Positions 24,715 to 36,812 of a stretch of 64,000 nt of DNA are shown here, piece by piece. The notes below the pieces were generated by a model, which was not told where the DNA came from, did no database searches, and saw only the letters and a program-made list of their open reading frames with translations. Position 1 is the stretch's first letter. Each line of letters begins with the position of its first letter. Made by a program: the position numbers and the translations under genes. The DNA comes from Oasisia sp. SBJ-2009 (Eukaryota; Annelida; Polychaeta; Sabellida; Siboglinidae), in assembly GCA_964017155.1 (NCBI GenBank), contig OZ024865.1, positions 12,021,386 through 12,085,385 on the forward strand, given 5' to 3'.

Positions 24715-24786
<72 letters not shown>

Positions 24787-24816
24787 CATACGCAAACACA
24801 GACACACACACACACA

Positions 24817-24850
<34 letters not shown>

Positions 24851-24864
24851 ACACACACACACAC

Positions 24865-24918
<54 letters not shown>
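24715..24918. repeat. (AT)n followed by (CA)n microsatellite
   Basis: An (AT)n block of about 70 bases runs into about 130 bases of (CA)n broken by a few GACA and AACA variants. Confidence 0.97.
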
Positions 24919-24920
<2 letters not shown>

Positions 24921-26357
24921 GTTGTCCGGTCTGGTGGCCCAAAAGGCTGTTATCCTATTAATGTTCTGGTTAGTCGTTTGGCTTCTGTCCTCGTGACCCA
25001 CCCTGGTGTGTTGGGTCTCTTTCTCACGTTCCTTGTATCACTGGACGGCTTCCATTTTATCCAATGGCGTTCACATTACTGTCAAGCTATAATTATGTTT
25101 TCTTTCGCACTGAGCATCAATATCCGTTCCTATCTTACTTACCTCACTTCCGTGCGATTTCCTTTTTTTAAGAATGGACAATTATGCAAAACATTTCTAA
25201 CGGCTTCTTTCTATCGTTTCAGATTAAATATATTTCTCCAGGTAGTGAGGCATATTTTATGCTATGGCTCCTCCGTTTGCCGTGAAAATATCCTGTTTTG
25301 TTGCAAATCTTGAACTATACCAGTTTGCGCATGAAACCAATGTAAAAATTACATTGTCTCGCACGCATTATGGGTATGAGTAGTACCTTTTCGGTTAACA
25401 CACAGCGATCTAGTAGTTCACACTAAAGGTGACTTTATATGGGTAATATTGTACCATCAACCAACTTACCTTAAGAGATTCGCGGTTGTTATAGGATGAC
25501 GTCACACGTCATATGTTACCCAGGATGCAGATGGTTGGCGTGTAACAATGCAATAGTTGCTTGGATACGGTCTTGCGGATATCACCGACAGAAAAATGAC
25601 CACCATCTTTTTGAACGCAGTTTGAGACCATACTCCTATCAAATGCGGCTCAGTGTCGTCACTATGATGACATGAACCGTAGGTGGCATTGCTGAAGAGT
25701 ACATTTTCGGGAATATACGACGTATACGGTTCAACATTGCGTACAAAGTAGTTTCATATTTTACGGAGCAACGCATGACATTACCTGAGGAGGAAACAAC
25801 TGTGACGCGTTTTCTGTGTGAAAGTTTTCGAAATCGAATCATCTCTAGTAAGTCGTTTCACATAATTCGTGAACAGTATTGCATTTTTATTTGATACTTT
25901 TCTTGGCAGTTTCCGACTACTGAGATACTAATAATACAATGTGCGACTGTATATCAGCATAATCATCACAACATTGATGTTGGCTGATCAATATAAGAAG
26001 AAGATACGAAGCAGACAAGTAGCAGTTGCGAGAAAGTAGCTTAATTATGTACAAATAAAGCACGGAGTAGGTGACATGTTCCTAAATGAGAGTGTGGTAA
26101 AATTAGATCGGTTTGACGGAAACGAGCACAGGTAATTAGGCAGAATACTTAAACGGAATTCCATACTTATAATAGCGATAATTGAACTGCATGTATTTTA
26201 GATTACTGTTATGAAAATTCACAACGGTACAAGGCTAAATATTCACTGCGACGCATTCATTACCAGATTACTGAAGTTTGTTCAGGAAACTTAATTTTTG
26301 TACTGGAGAACACATCGCCATATCACGACTAAACATGTTACGTGAGCATTCGTTTAC

Positions 26358-26405
26358 TAACTTACTTATCCTCTTCGTCCGCAGTGGGACATAAGGCCAC
26401 AGAGC
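26358..26405 (-). mobile_element. 3' tail fragment of an RTE-like element
   Basis: The minus strand reads GTCCCACTGCGGACGAAGAG followed by GATAAGTAAGT. This has the same GAGGATNAAGTAAGT tail as the element at 18420-18842. Confidence 0.5.
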
Positions 26406-26733
26406 ATTCGTTTATCATCTTGTAAATACGGCTATAATATTCGGGTAATAGTAGCGCTATGTGGATGACGTCATTTGCCAAGCGACACAGTCAAAGCTGA
26501 GAACGGGAAACAGCGCACCATGGCTATTGTCATCATTGGAAGCTGCATACAGTTCTCAAGGTAACAGAGATGACGAGAAGGAGAACATGGCATTTCCTGA
26601 CGCGGTGTTTACACGATATAAGAACACACCTCTAGGGAGACAGCAACGTCATGGGAGGCTGACGTTGAGTGTACAGTTAGTTAGAACTCATTCGAGCAGG
26701 TGTAAAGAAATGCACAAGGCGCAACCAAGATGA

Positions 26734-26737
<4 letters not shown>

Positions 26738-26770
<33 letters not shown>

Positions 26771-26846
26771 CGTGCGTGCGTACGTCCGTGCGTGCGTGCG
26801 TGCGTGTGTGTGTCTGTATGCGGGCGTGTTTGTGTGTGTATGCGCA

Positions 26847-26895
<49 letters not shown>

Positions 26896-26936
26896 GAGTG
26901 CGTGTGAGTGCGTGTGTGCACGTATATATTTTTGCG
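26738..26936. repeat. (TG)n / (CGTG)n microsatellite
   Basis: An alternating purine-pyrimidine tract of about 200 bases with GCGTGCGTGC blocks. It is a candidate Z-DNA-forming sequence. Confidence 0.95.
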
Positions 26937-28124
26937 TGTGCGCCAAGAGAACAATATACCTTACGAAGAAATACGAAGAACGAAGATCACGGGTCACCAT
27001 CCACTGGTCAACTGTCAGTGACCATACCTAATATTACCTATACCTTCAACGACTATCGGCTGCACTGGGTCCACATACAGTCGTAAGTAGACTATCTACA
27101 GAAGAAGATCGCATGCTAAAGAAGGGGTTCCCATCTTTATTACGTGATGGATGACATCATTCTTTCATCCGTTTGGATGGAGCTACGTTAACAAGTCAGG
27201 GAAATCATTTACAGGTTAACGTAGCAATTAAGAGGTCACGAGTCATGTGGAAAAACAACCGCCTCAGAGTTAATTCGGCTTTAATATTCTGTATCGATCT
27301 GGGTGGCGTGTCGTGTTTATCTCCACATTTAGCAGACATCCGAGTGTTAAATAAGTGCGCGGCGTTTCTCTTATTGACCAATTTATGGATATCTCATTTA
27401 TCGATTGCAGGATTCCGGCCACGGAGAATAATCAGCCGTAGAAGGCTGTGAATCTGTTTGCCATGTCGATTACTTTGTCGCACTGTACGTCGCTGTACTG
27501 ATTCGCATTAACATCAATCACCCGGTGGCGGAACTACTTACTCGTGCATTCATCACTTCTAGAGTACAAATAGACAATTTTCCGCTTCGTGGTAACAACA
27601 AGGCACCATAACTAAATACAGCGATTAAAAATAGTGTAGCCACGAAATTAACACATCTGTCTTCGAACAGTAGCTGCCAGTCGTACAGCGGATTGCCTTA
27701 AAAACCATAATACCTGTGCTATGTAATCCATAGCGTTTCTCAGATATGTCTCTGCAGTTGCATTAGGTGTATAATTAAAAGAGATGTTAACCAAAGAACC
27801 AGTGGCAGAATTCAACCAAACACAGGAGGAATAATTATGACTAGTATTAGCATGTGAAGTTGACAGACTGCACTCAGTAGAGTCCCATTATAGCACAGCA
27901 TTATGAATTGATGGGCGCATGACAGATTCTTATTAACGCAGCAAGTCTGGAATGCAGAGCTATGACAAATCGTGAGTTTGGAAATGTTATGATACCGATT
28001 TTGGTCTATAACACGATTTGAGATTATTTATGATTATTAATCTTAGTAAAGCTATTAATTTTAGAAATATGATAACGGTTCCATAAATGTTATTTTGTAA
28101 CGAACTCATAACTAACACTTATTT

Positions 28125-28645
<521 letters not shown>

Positions 28646-30765
28646 CTATTCATCATCATCATGCTGTCGGTCGCGAAGCGACAAAGACTGCTTCCATCAC
28701 TTGACTCTTGCTCTCCATTTGTCTCTCTGCTGTGAGAGTGATGTCCAGGAGTCGATCTTTATGTCTCTCAGCTTCAGGTTTCTCTTGATGGTATCTTTGA
28801 ACCGGAGACGAGGGCGCCCTCTCTTTCTGTGACCAGAAGACAGTTGGGAGTAGAGAACCTGCTTCGGTAGCCTGTCTGATGACATCCTCATGAGGTGTCC
28901 AGTCCACCGGAGATTCTTTCTGATCAGAAGATCTTCCATAGATGGCAGCCCTGTCCGTTCGAGTATTTCCTTGTTTGTCACTTTGTCCATCCAGGTTATC
29001 CTCATGATCGAACGCAGATGTCGCATCATGAAGGCATGCAACTTTTTCACCTGTCGTCTGTACACTGTCCAGGCCTCGGCTCCGTATAGGAGGGTGGACA
29101 GCACAATTGCACGGTATATCTTGCCTTTAACCCGCATGGACACATGGTGGTTGTTCCAGAGTCTCTGGCGTAGTCGGCCGAAAGATGCACTAGCCTTGGC
29201 CATCCTCCTCTGTATTTCATCGTCAATGCATCCGTCACTTGATATAGTGCTTCCGAGGTAGGTGAATTCCATAATAGAGTTCAGCTTGTTTCCATCAACC
29301 ATGATATCCTCCTCTCGGGTTCTTGTAGAGTTGGGTTGGTACAGCACCTCGGTCTTCTTGATGTTAATCTTCAGGCCGAACTTCTTTGACGCATTGGAAA
29401 AAGCATCCACTATTTTCTGGATCTCTTCAGCAGAGTGTGCAACCAGTGCACTGTCATCTGCGAATAGCAGCTCCCTCATCAGTATCCGTGTAGTCTTGGT
29501 CTTCGCTCTGAAGTGTGCGACATTGAATAGGTCAGCGCTCTGTCTGGACTGTATGTAGATGCCATCCCCCATGTCTCGGAAAGCATTGTCGAGCATTGCT
29601 GATAGGAAGATGGAAAAGAGCGTGGGCGCCAGTACACAGCCTTGCTTGACCCCATTTGTGACCCTGAACGATTCCGAGACTTCCCCTCCAACATTAACAG
29701 TCGCCATCATTCCGGTATGTAGTGCCTCGATCATTGTTGTGAACTTCTCTGGGCAGCCATACTTCTTCAGTAGCTGCCATAGTCCGGTCCTCCCAACTGT
29801 ATCGAACGCCTTACTGAAGTCGACAAATACCATGTACAGTGGTCGGTCCTGCTCAATGCACTTTTCTTGTAGTTGTCGGAGACAAAATATCATATCCACG
29901 GTGCTCCGGTTACCTCTGAAGCCACATTGTGTCTCCGGAACTACCTCTGGTGTTAGGTGGGTAGATAGTCTGTTGAGGAGGATCCTGGCGAAGATCTTGC
30001 CTGCTATGGAAAGAAGAGAGATTCCTCTATAGTTCCCACAGTCTGTTCGATCACCTTTCTTGTAGATGGTTATAATGCTTGCATCCTTCCATGCTTGTGG
30101 TACAGAACCCATCTCCCAGGCATTGGTGATTAGTTGGTGCAGTCTGCTGAACAGATTGTCTCCTCCATGCTTCCATACTTCTGCAGGAATTCCATCTCCT
30201 CCAGGTGCTTTGCCATCTTTCAGGCTGGCGATTGCTCTAGCCATCTCATCCATAGTTGGAATCTCATCAAGGCTTGTCTTGGTAATGCGCTGCGGGATGT
30301 TGTCCAGAGCTTCGTGATCTATGTCGCCAGGGACGTTGAGTAGCTTCTGGAAGTGTTCACTCCATCTTGCCACAACTCTCTTGCTGTCAGAGAAGGTTTC
30401 CATTCCGTCTGTTGATTTTAGTTGAACAGGTCCCTTCTTTTTGGGTCCCCACACTTCCTTCAGTCCATTGTAGAAGCCCTTCATGTTGTTACTGTCGGCA
30501 GCTCTCTGCAGCTCCACTGCTTTCCTTTCCCACCAGTCCGACTTCAGTGCACGGGTGTGTTTTTGTAGCAGTCTGCAGGCATCTTTGTATGCTGCAGTGG
30601 TGGATCTAGTACTCCTGGTTTGCAACACTCTCTGGTGGGCTTGATCTCTTCTGCTCATAAGAGTCTGTAGCTCCTGGTCGTTGGGGTCGAACCAGTCCTG
30701 GTGTTTTCTGTCCGGCTTGCCAAGATATGTCTTGGTCAGGTCATTATATCGACACGCTTGAATGA
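28646..30765 (-). mobile_element. 5'-truncated non-LTR retrotransposon (LINE)
   Basis: The element is read on the minus strand. Its 3' side ends in a short CAT/ATG trinucleotide run (28650-28662), as is common for LINE tails. The 5' side stops inside the polyprotein near 30757, so the apurinic endonuclease domain is missing. The retained reverse transcriptase frame has no stop or frameshift, which suggests a fairly young insertion. I could not identify target-site duplications by eye. It lies about 0.7 kb upstream of RING copy A, in the opposite orientation. Confidence 0.9.
28697..30757 (-). CDS. Non-LTR reverse transcriptase (LINE ORF2 fragment)
   Basis: The frame is open from about 30757 to the stop at 28697. 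The first internal Met is at 30658, giving 653 residues, but the frame continues upstream (YNDLTKTYLGKPDRKHQDWF), so that Met is not the true start. Reverse transcriptase motifs are in order: KAPGGDGIPAEVWKHG, then NYRGISLLSIAGKIFARILL, then motif A VFVDFSKAFDTVGR, motif B NGVKQGCVLAPTLFSIFLSA, the catalytic FADD (LLFADDSALVAH), and the thumb-side LNSIMEFTYLGSTISSDG. The C-terminal part holds LRWTGHLMRM and RKRGRPRLRFKDTIKRNL, as in many invertebrate LINEs. All catalytic aspartates are present. No endonuclease is present, so it cannot be autonomous. The clade (RTE-like or jockey-like) is not certain. Confidence 0.93.
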   Translation of the reverse strand, partial: ACRYNDLTKTYLGKPDRKHQDWFDPNDQELQTLMSRRDQAHQRVLQTRSTRSTTAAYKDACRLLQKHTRALKSDWWERKAVELQRAADSNNMKGFYNGLKEVWGPKKKGPVQLKSTDGMETFSDSKRVVARWSEHFQKLLNVPGDIDHEALDNIPQRITKTSLDEIPTMDEMARAIASLKDGKAPGGDGIPAEVWKHGGDNLFSRLHQLITNAWEMGSVPQAWKDASIITIYKKGDRTDCGNYRGISLLSIAGKIFARILLNRLSTHLTPEVVPETQCGFRGNRSTVDMIFCLRQLQEKCIEQDRPLYMVFVDFSKAFDTVGRTGLWQLLKKYGCPEKFTTMIEALHTGMMATVNVGGEVSESFRVTNGVKQGCVLAPTLFSIFLSAMLDNAFRDMGDGIYIQSRQSADLFNVAHFRAKTKTTRILMRELLFADDSALVAHSAEEIQKIVDAFSNASKKFGLKINIKKTEVLYQPNSTRTREEDIMVDGNKLNSIMEFTYLGSTISSDGCIDDEIQRRMAKASASFGRLRQRLWNNHHVSMRVKGKIYRAIVLSTLLYGAEAWTVYRRQVKKLHAFMMRHLRSIMRITWMDKVTNKEILERTGLPSMEDLLIRKNLRWTGHLMRMSSDRLPKQVLYSQLSSGHRKRGRPRLRFKDTIKRNLKLRDIKIDSWTSLSQQRDKWRARVK

Positions 30766-31457
30766 GAGAACCATTTACAAGTGGACGACTGGCAACACGT
30801 CTGTTTACAATGTTGTTTCGCAGAAATAAGTAGCGTCCAAACCTCGAGTGCGTTGCTAAAAAAAGTAACGATAGTCCAAAAGTTCATAATGTCAATGGCC
30901 CCTATGATCATTATAAAACAGAATGACGCGACGATCGTATTTGACTGAAAACGTATAATATTATCAGTAAAGTTGCGTTTAAGTTACGTGACGTTAACAT
31001 TTTTGTTCTCGATATTTTCAAAATGACTAACTTTTAACCAATATCAATCTTATCGCAACCATCTTCATATATATTGTGAGCAGATAATGTTCCCTGTATA
31101 GTCACCACGGAACAACAAACAATACAGTATTTTGTTCTTATACTCGTTCGTTCTCTCTAGTTATTTCCTCTTGTTGTCAATTGTGACATAGTGGCGTCCT
31201 CTATTGTTCACCACTCACTTTATCCACTCGTTCTGTCTTTCGCCAACAGGTGCGAAACATATCGGGTACACGTAAGTAACCAACTCTAATTAACCACGTT
31301 TATGTTCTTAATTCGTCACTGGTTTGTAGACCCGACGAGAGAAATGACCCAAGGAAGCAAGTGAACGCAGATAAAACCGCGTCGACATCACGGAGGAGAT
31401 GTCGCCAGACCGTCCCCAAAGTCAGCGTACTAATTTATATAATATGTCTCCTTTCAG
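30766..31457. other. Upstream region of RING copy A
   Basis: No repeat is recognised. A possible tiny 5' UTR exon lies at about 31250-31271: TCTTTCGCCAACAG acceptor, then the donor CGTAAGTAAC. Coding exon 1 of copy A appears to begin after the acceptor CTCCTTTCAG at 31457, so at least one non-coding exon upstream is expected. Confidence 0.4.
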
Positions 31458-31705
31458 GCCACCAGGGTTGTAGCCATGGCGACAAGCGTCCGGGAACTGA
31501 GTTTCCAGATGGTGATTGACTCCATTCTCAAACCTGCCGGGGTGAAGGTTGGAGGGTTCCCAGAGGAGATGTTTCTAGACTTGTCGGCTGATGAACAAGA
31601 AAAGTGGTCGTGTAACATTTGGTGAGCGTATGGATAGATGGTGGTGGTGATGTATACTGATTTCATATACATACGCACCATATATTATATATATATATAT
31701 ATGTA

Positions 31706-31762
<57 letters not shown>

Positions 31763-34058
31763 TAATGTATTACTTTATGTTTAATTAATTACTTTATTTT
31801 TCAATTAACTAATTATAATTTGTATTGTTTTTATTTGTAAAATAATATAATAATTCGTACGTTTTACCTTTTTAATTTACCATAATTATTTCTATTACAT
31901 GTGTCTTAATGTTTTATAGACTGTCATATCTTAATGACTTTGTATATTATAATCTTTCACATTTTAGTATAATAAAACATTTACCGTGATGTTATTTTTA
32001 AAACTTCTTTCTAGTTCCATATAAGTTTTATAATGTGTGTACGCGCCTATGAACGTGCTGGTCACAGAGACACCGTGATTAAAAACGCAGGTAGTAGTAG
32101 TCGTAGTAGTCGTAGTAGTCGTAGTAGTCGTAGTCGTAGTCGTAGTCGTAGTCGTAGTCGTAGTCGTAGTCGTAGTCGTCGTCGTAGTCGTAGTCGTTTA
32201 ATATTTATTTCGATTCAGAACCTGAGTTTGACCACTTGCATGCACAACAACTGTTTTAGTGCTGTACATTGCATCGTGCGGAAGTAATGTTTTTGTGGAT
32301 CAATCGTTGCTTCGTTTCAGCTTCCTGGTGGTGAAGGACTGTCACGAATGCAAGAACAAGCACCTGTTCTGTCACTCGTGCATTGTCGCGTGGTCGATGA
32401 CGTCAGGACAGAACAGCCAGTGTTGTCCGTACTGTCGCTGCGAGCAGACAGTGTACGCCAGCAACAAGGCTGTCGACAGACTCATTGAAGTATGTACGGC
32501 ATGTCCCACTACACTACACTACACTACACTACACTACACTACACTACACTACACTACACTACACTACACTACACTACACTACACTACACTACACTACACC
32601 ACACCACACCACACCACACCACACCACACCACACCACACCACACCACACCACACCACACCACACTCACACATCTTCAGTTTACAAGCACTTCCAGAGCCG
32701 CATATCACGTAAAACCGAAACACAGAAAACGTCATTAGGTTCTATTAGTTTCGCTTTTGATCGGTGCCGCAGACAAGCGCTAACGATATTAAATAAGTAT
32801 GTTTTAATGACCAATATACAACCCATCACATGTTATTGGATAGTACTAGTCGTTCATCTGAGACAAATTGACCCAAATATCCAAATGAAGTTAATAAATG
32901 TATCAGAAACTACATACCCAAATTAGATGAGTGTGATGTTTCCTGGGTTTGTGTTCTAGGGCCTATTGTATTCGTTTTTCCTGACAAGATCACGCAGAGC
33001 TCCGTAAATGAATATGTCGTAGAACACAGTTAGCTGCCACATTATGCACGTCATTCGACCACGATTGATACATTCAATATATCGTTATCATATCTAACGT
33101 GTCATTAGACTACCTGGATAGTTATTTTTGTTTGTTTTTGTTTTGTTTTAACTTGCTATTAATCAATCGAACGGAACGGAAAGAACAGCTTCTTCTGAAT
33201 ATACTTGCAGTAGCTGCAATAGGGCATGCTAGTGTTGTCTGCCGTCATATTGTTTTTGTTGTTGCTGTTTTGTAATTTCCCTTCGTGATCTGGTCACCAA
33301 CGACGCGAACGAGCTATGCATTCTTTGACATACGGGCGTAACTGCCACAGCAGCAAACTGCGTTGTAAGTTATATAGGTTTCCACCCAACAAAAACTCAT
33401 CCAGACGATGGGAGAGATGTTATTATTTTCAGATTATTTATGTATTGCAGTAATTTTTATTATGAACACTCTTACGGACAACAGGACGGGGGACCGATTC
33501 TGCATTGTTTCGTTAAGTGTCGCTTAAAACGGACCAGAAACTAGATTACTTGCGTGCCCTATTTCAGGAAGGCAACGACTGGCATTCAGCAGTTCAGACG
33601 GGTATCGCTATTGGTGTTTAACGTGTTGTATTCTCCAGATGACGTGACGTTAGCGACGCCTCTAGCGGCCTCGACCAGATGTCACCACGTCTGTCTGTGT
33701 AATGTGCTGGTCCTAATAATGTCGTCGATGTAGGACAAGAGGGTGACATGTCCAAATGAAAACTGCCCCTTCACGTCACCTCTCAAGATCTTCCTGCTGC
33801 ACAATCACGGCCGCATGGAGTTCAGGTAACCTGTCGCTACAAGTCAAGGTCAAATCATGTATGGAGTCGTCCATGCTTGTGTTACATTTCTTACATATTT
33901 ATGCTCATTTGTGTTCTAAGTAGTTCAAAGCTCGCCGTTCGTTGTCAGATATGACCAGCAGAACAGTAAGAAACTGCATATTATATATTCAATTTTAATA
34001 GTACTGAATTGGTGATGACTTACCATTTTTTAAATTTGATCTTGACAATTGTTTTGCA

Positions 34059-34156
<98 letters not shown>

Positions 34157-36778
34157 TGATGATGGTGTCACTGGAAGACGACGCTTAGCCAAGCGACATC
34201 CAAACAATGCAACACGCCGCTGAAAAAAGGTTATAATAATAATTATGCTATATTTCTGTTCTTGTATATATTGCGTCGTGAAATAAAAGTGATTCCGCTC
34301 TTACTCAACACAAATTACATTAAAGCTTTATTAAAAAAACGGAATATATAAACGGAAAATATATAAATTTAAATTGAAGCAATTATTATAGCCCCAGCGA
34401 TAGAAATGTTTGCAAGAAAATGAACATTATTTCCAAGAAAACAGCTGCTTCAATAAACCTTAGTTGCATCGTGATCCTATGAGAATACAGTTAATAATAT
34501 CGTATGCAAAACGGCGTGACATATAACGCAGTAGGCGAAGTTGCGTTACATCCATGGTCTATTGTAATACACCTTGTATGATCAGATACAACTGATTTAT
34601 TTGATCACATCAGCGCAATAGTAGTACACCGTGAAGCCTGACATAGCTGGTCGCAGCTCTTCTTCAAAGGGAGATGCTGATTAGCGTGTTTTCTGAACGG
34701 TTTTCAGTAACGCCAACATAGACCTGGAGGGCCTGAGAAGTCGGCATCGCGACTCACCCTTTATGATGTCCGAGGATGGTCTGCCGTCCTTTGCCAGAAT
34801 GCAGCGACTGCAGGTGAGTGTTAGTGTCATTCCGATTACTTCTGAATGTGCCAGCGGAGTCGGGCCGATATCTTCTCTATACTGTAACAAAAGGAAGGGA
34901 ATTGCTTGTTAATATGCATCTATAATTATTAACACAACCTAATCAACATTAAAAATCATGACACTAATTTACTAGAAGAACCTTGCTGAATACCTAAAAT
35001 GTCAAGTTTTATGGATAGCGCCATTTTCGTGGAAAGGCTGACGTCACGTGTTCGTAATCTTTTTAGTGAACCCATGCAAATTTGGGAATTGCAATGTCTT
35101 GCTTATGATGCTCAGTCAATTTTGGTTAACTGTTTGATATGATTTTTATTGAATACGTTCTCAGCTGATTACACATTATATGAATTGGTTTAGTCACAGA
35201 GTGAGATATTTATATTCACAAACCGATACCCAGTTTACATCAGCTGACAACCTAAGCAAATTAACTTTGGCATTATAAGCTGTACAAACGTTACATCCGC
35301 ACGGTGCACAGCAGACGGCCATCATATCAAAACTTCTAAGTTCGCTACAAGTGTTGAATTGCATTTATAACAACTCTATTTATCATACGTAGATAAGCAA
35401 CACTGCGATTCACTTGCAAGCGTGGAAGTGTCGTAAACACTTACGTCATATGAAAAAAGTGAAAACAATTACCGGGATTTGTTATGTGAATGTTCGACAA
35501 GCATTGTACAGATTTGGTTAATTAAGGTGAATCACATTATAATAAATAGTGTTATTTCTTCATTAAAATGGAGTGTTATTGACAGGGTAAACAATTGATT
35601 CGTCACGAAGCATAACATTTCACCAACCACAAATGGTTAGTATAACACATTTGGGCTCTCGGTATGAATGATATATTTTATATATTTATTTAGTATAATA
35701 TTATTGCACACTAACACGATTAGGAGGCACGCCCCATTTAACATTAGAAGATTATGGGACTATTTCACTACCGTTAAGAACTATATTTGTACTTTCAAAT
35801 CAATTTAAGAGCTGTTGTTAAGAACACTTAAAACTGTTGTACTTTAAAATCAGTTTTTAATCCTTAACTGAATACATGTAAACTGTCAACACCATGACAC
35901 TCCAGCGGGACATTGTCACTGGTGCGTCATGGAAATAGTGTCCTCGATATTACGGCAATAGATATTTGCATTTTGAAAAATAAACTTTTTATTTAATAAC
36001 TTATTTTTTTTAAGGATGAATTTTCCTTAAGAACTCTCTATCGTAGTGAACCGGTGCCAGATCTGTTTCACGCGCCTATTCACGCGTCAGTTCTTCCAGG
36101 GCCGCGTGGTGGCGCAACAGATCCGCCTCCTGCTGCACCTCGAGTTCTGGCTGCGGCATCAGGCTCTCATTCGCATCACGAGGCCGGGCCAGGGCTCCCG
36201 CGTCGAAGGACTCGACGAAGTCATCCTGCTGAGCGAACAACTCAACGAGGTCGGCTCCGTGTTGTCGGCGGTCTTCGAGTCCGACCTCGACGGCATGTTG
36301 GCCGCGCCGAGACGACTGCCGTCGGTCGGTGGGCGGGGAGCCGGGGGCGTGAATGCGGCGACAGCGGCTTCGTCCGGTGGCCGTACGGACCCCGTCCGAC
36401 ACCCGGAGGTAAGGCAGTGGTGCGTGATGGCGCACGACGACCAAGGAACCGTAAATGTAAATTGTTATTAGTGAATATATTGTTCATGGTTCCAAGAGTG
36501 GTTTATTGTAGTATAATTAACAGATCGAAACGTCGTATTCAACTTCAACATTAAGCTCTAAAGTAAGTTAATTATACTACAGTACATTGTTATTGTATTT
36601 TATAGCACCATGTTTATGCAATAATATACTAGTAAAAGTAAAATAAAATAAGAATGTTTTTTCAAAGAGAGCTATCATAAAAACGCATGGAGCAGAGCAT
36701 CAACTGATTGTGTGTGTGTGCGTGTGCGTGTGCGTGTGCGTGTGCGTGTGCGTGCGTGAGTGAGGAGTGGGTGAGTGA

Positions 36779-36812
<34 letters not shown>

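Larger units (their letters stand above)
23431..28125. other. Intergenic, repeats only
   Basis: I see no supported gene. Bases 24240-24650 are somewhat CpG-rich. Microsatellites lie at 24715-24918 and 26738-26936. An RTE-type 3' tail on the minus strand lies at 26358-26405. The small frames here overlap each other in several phases. Confidence 0.5.

Noticed and set aside
29559..30032. Plus-strand frames over the LINE (also 28890-29261 and 30066-30317)
   Set aside because: They are antisense shadows of the reverse transcriptase frame.
32033..32287. Arg-Ser repeat frame resembling an SR splicing factor
   Set aside because: Produced by a TAGTCG repeat inside intron 1 of copy A; no RRM or start context.
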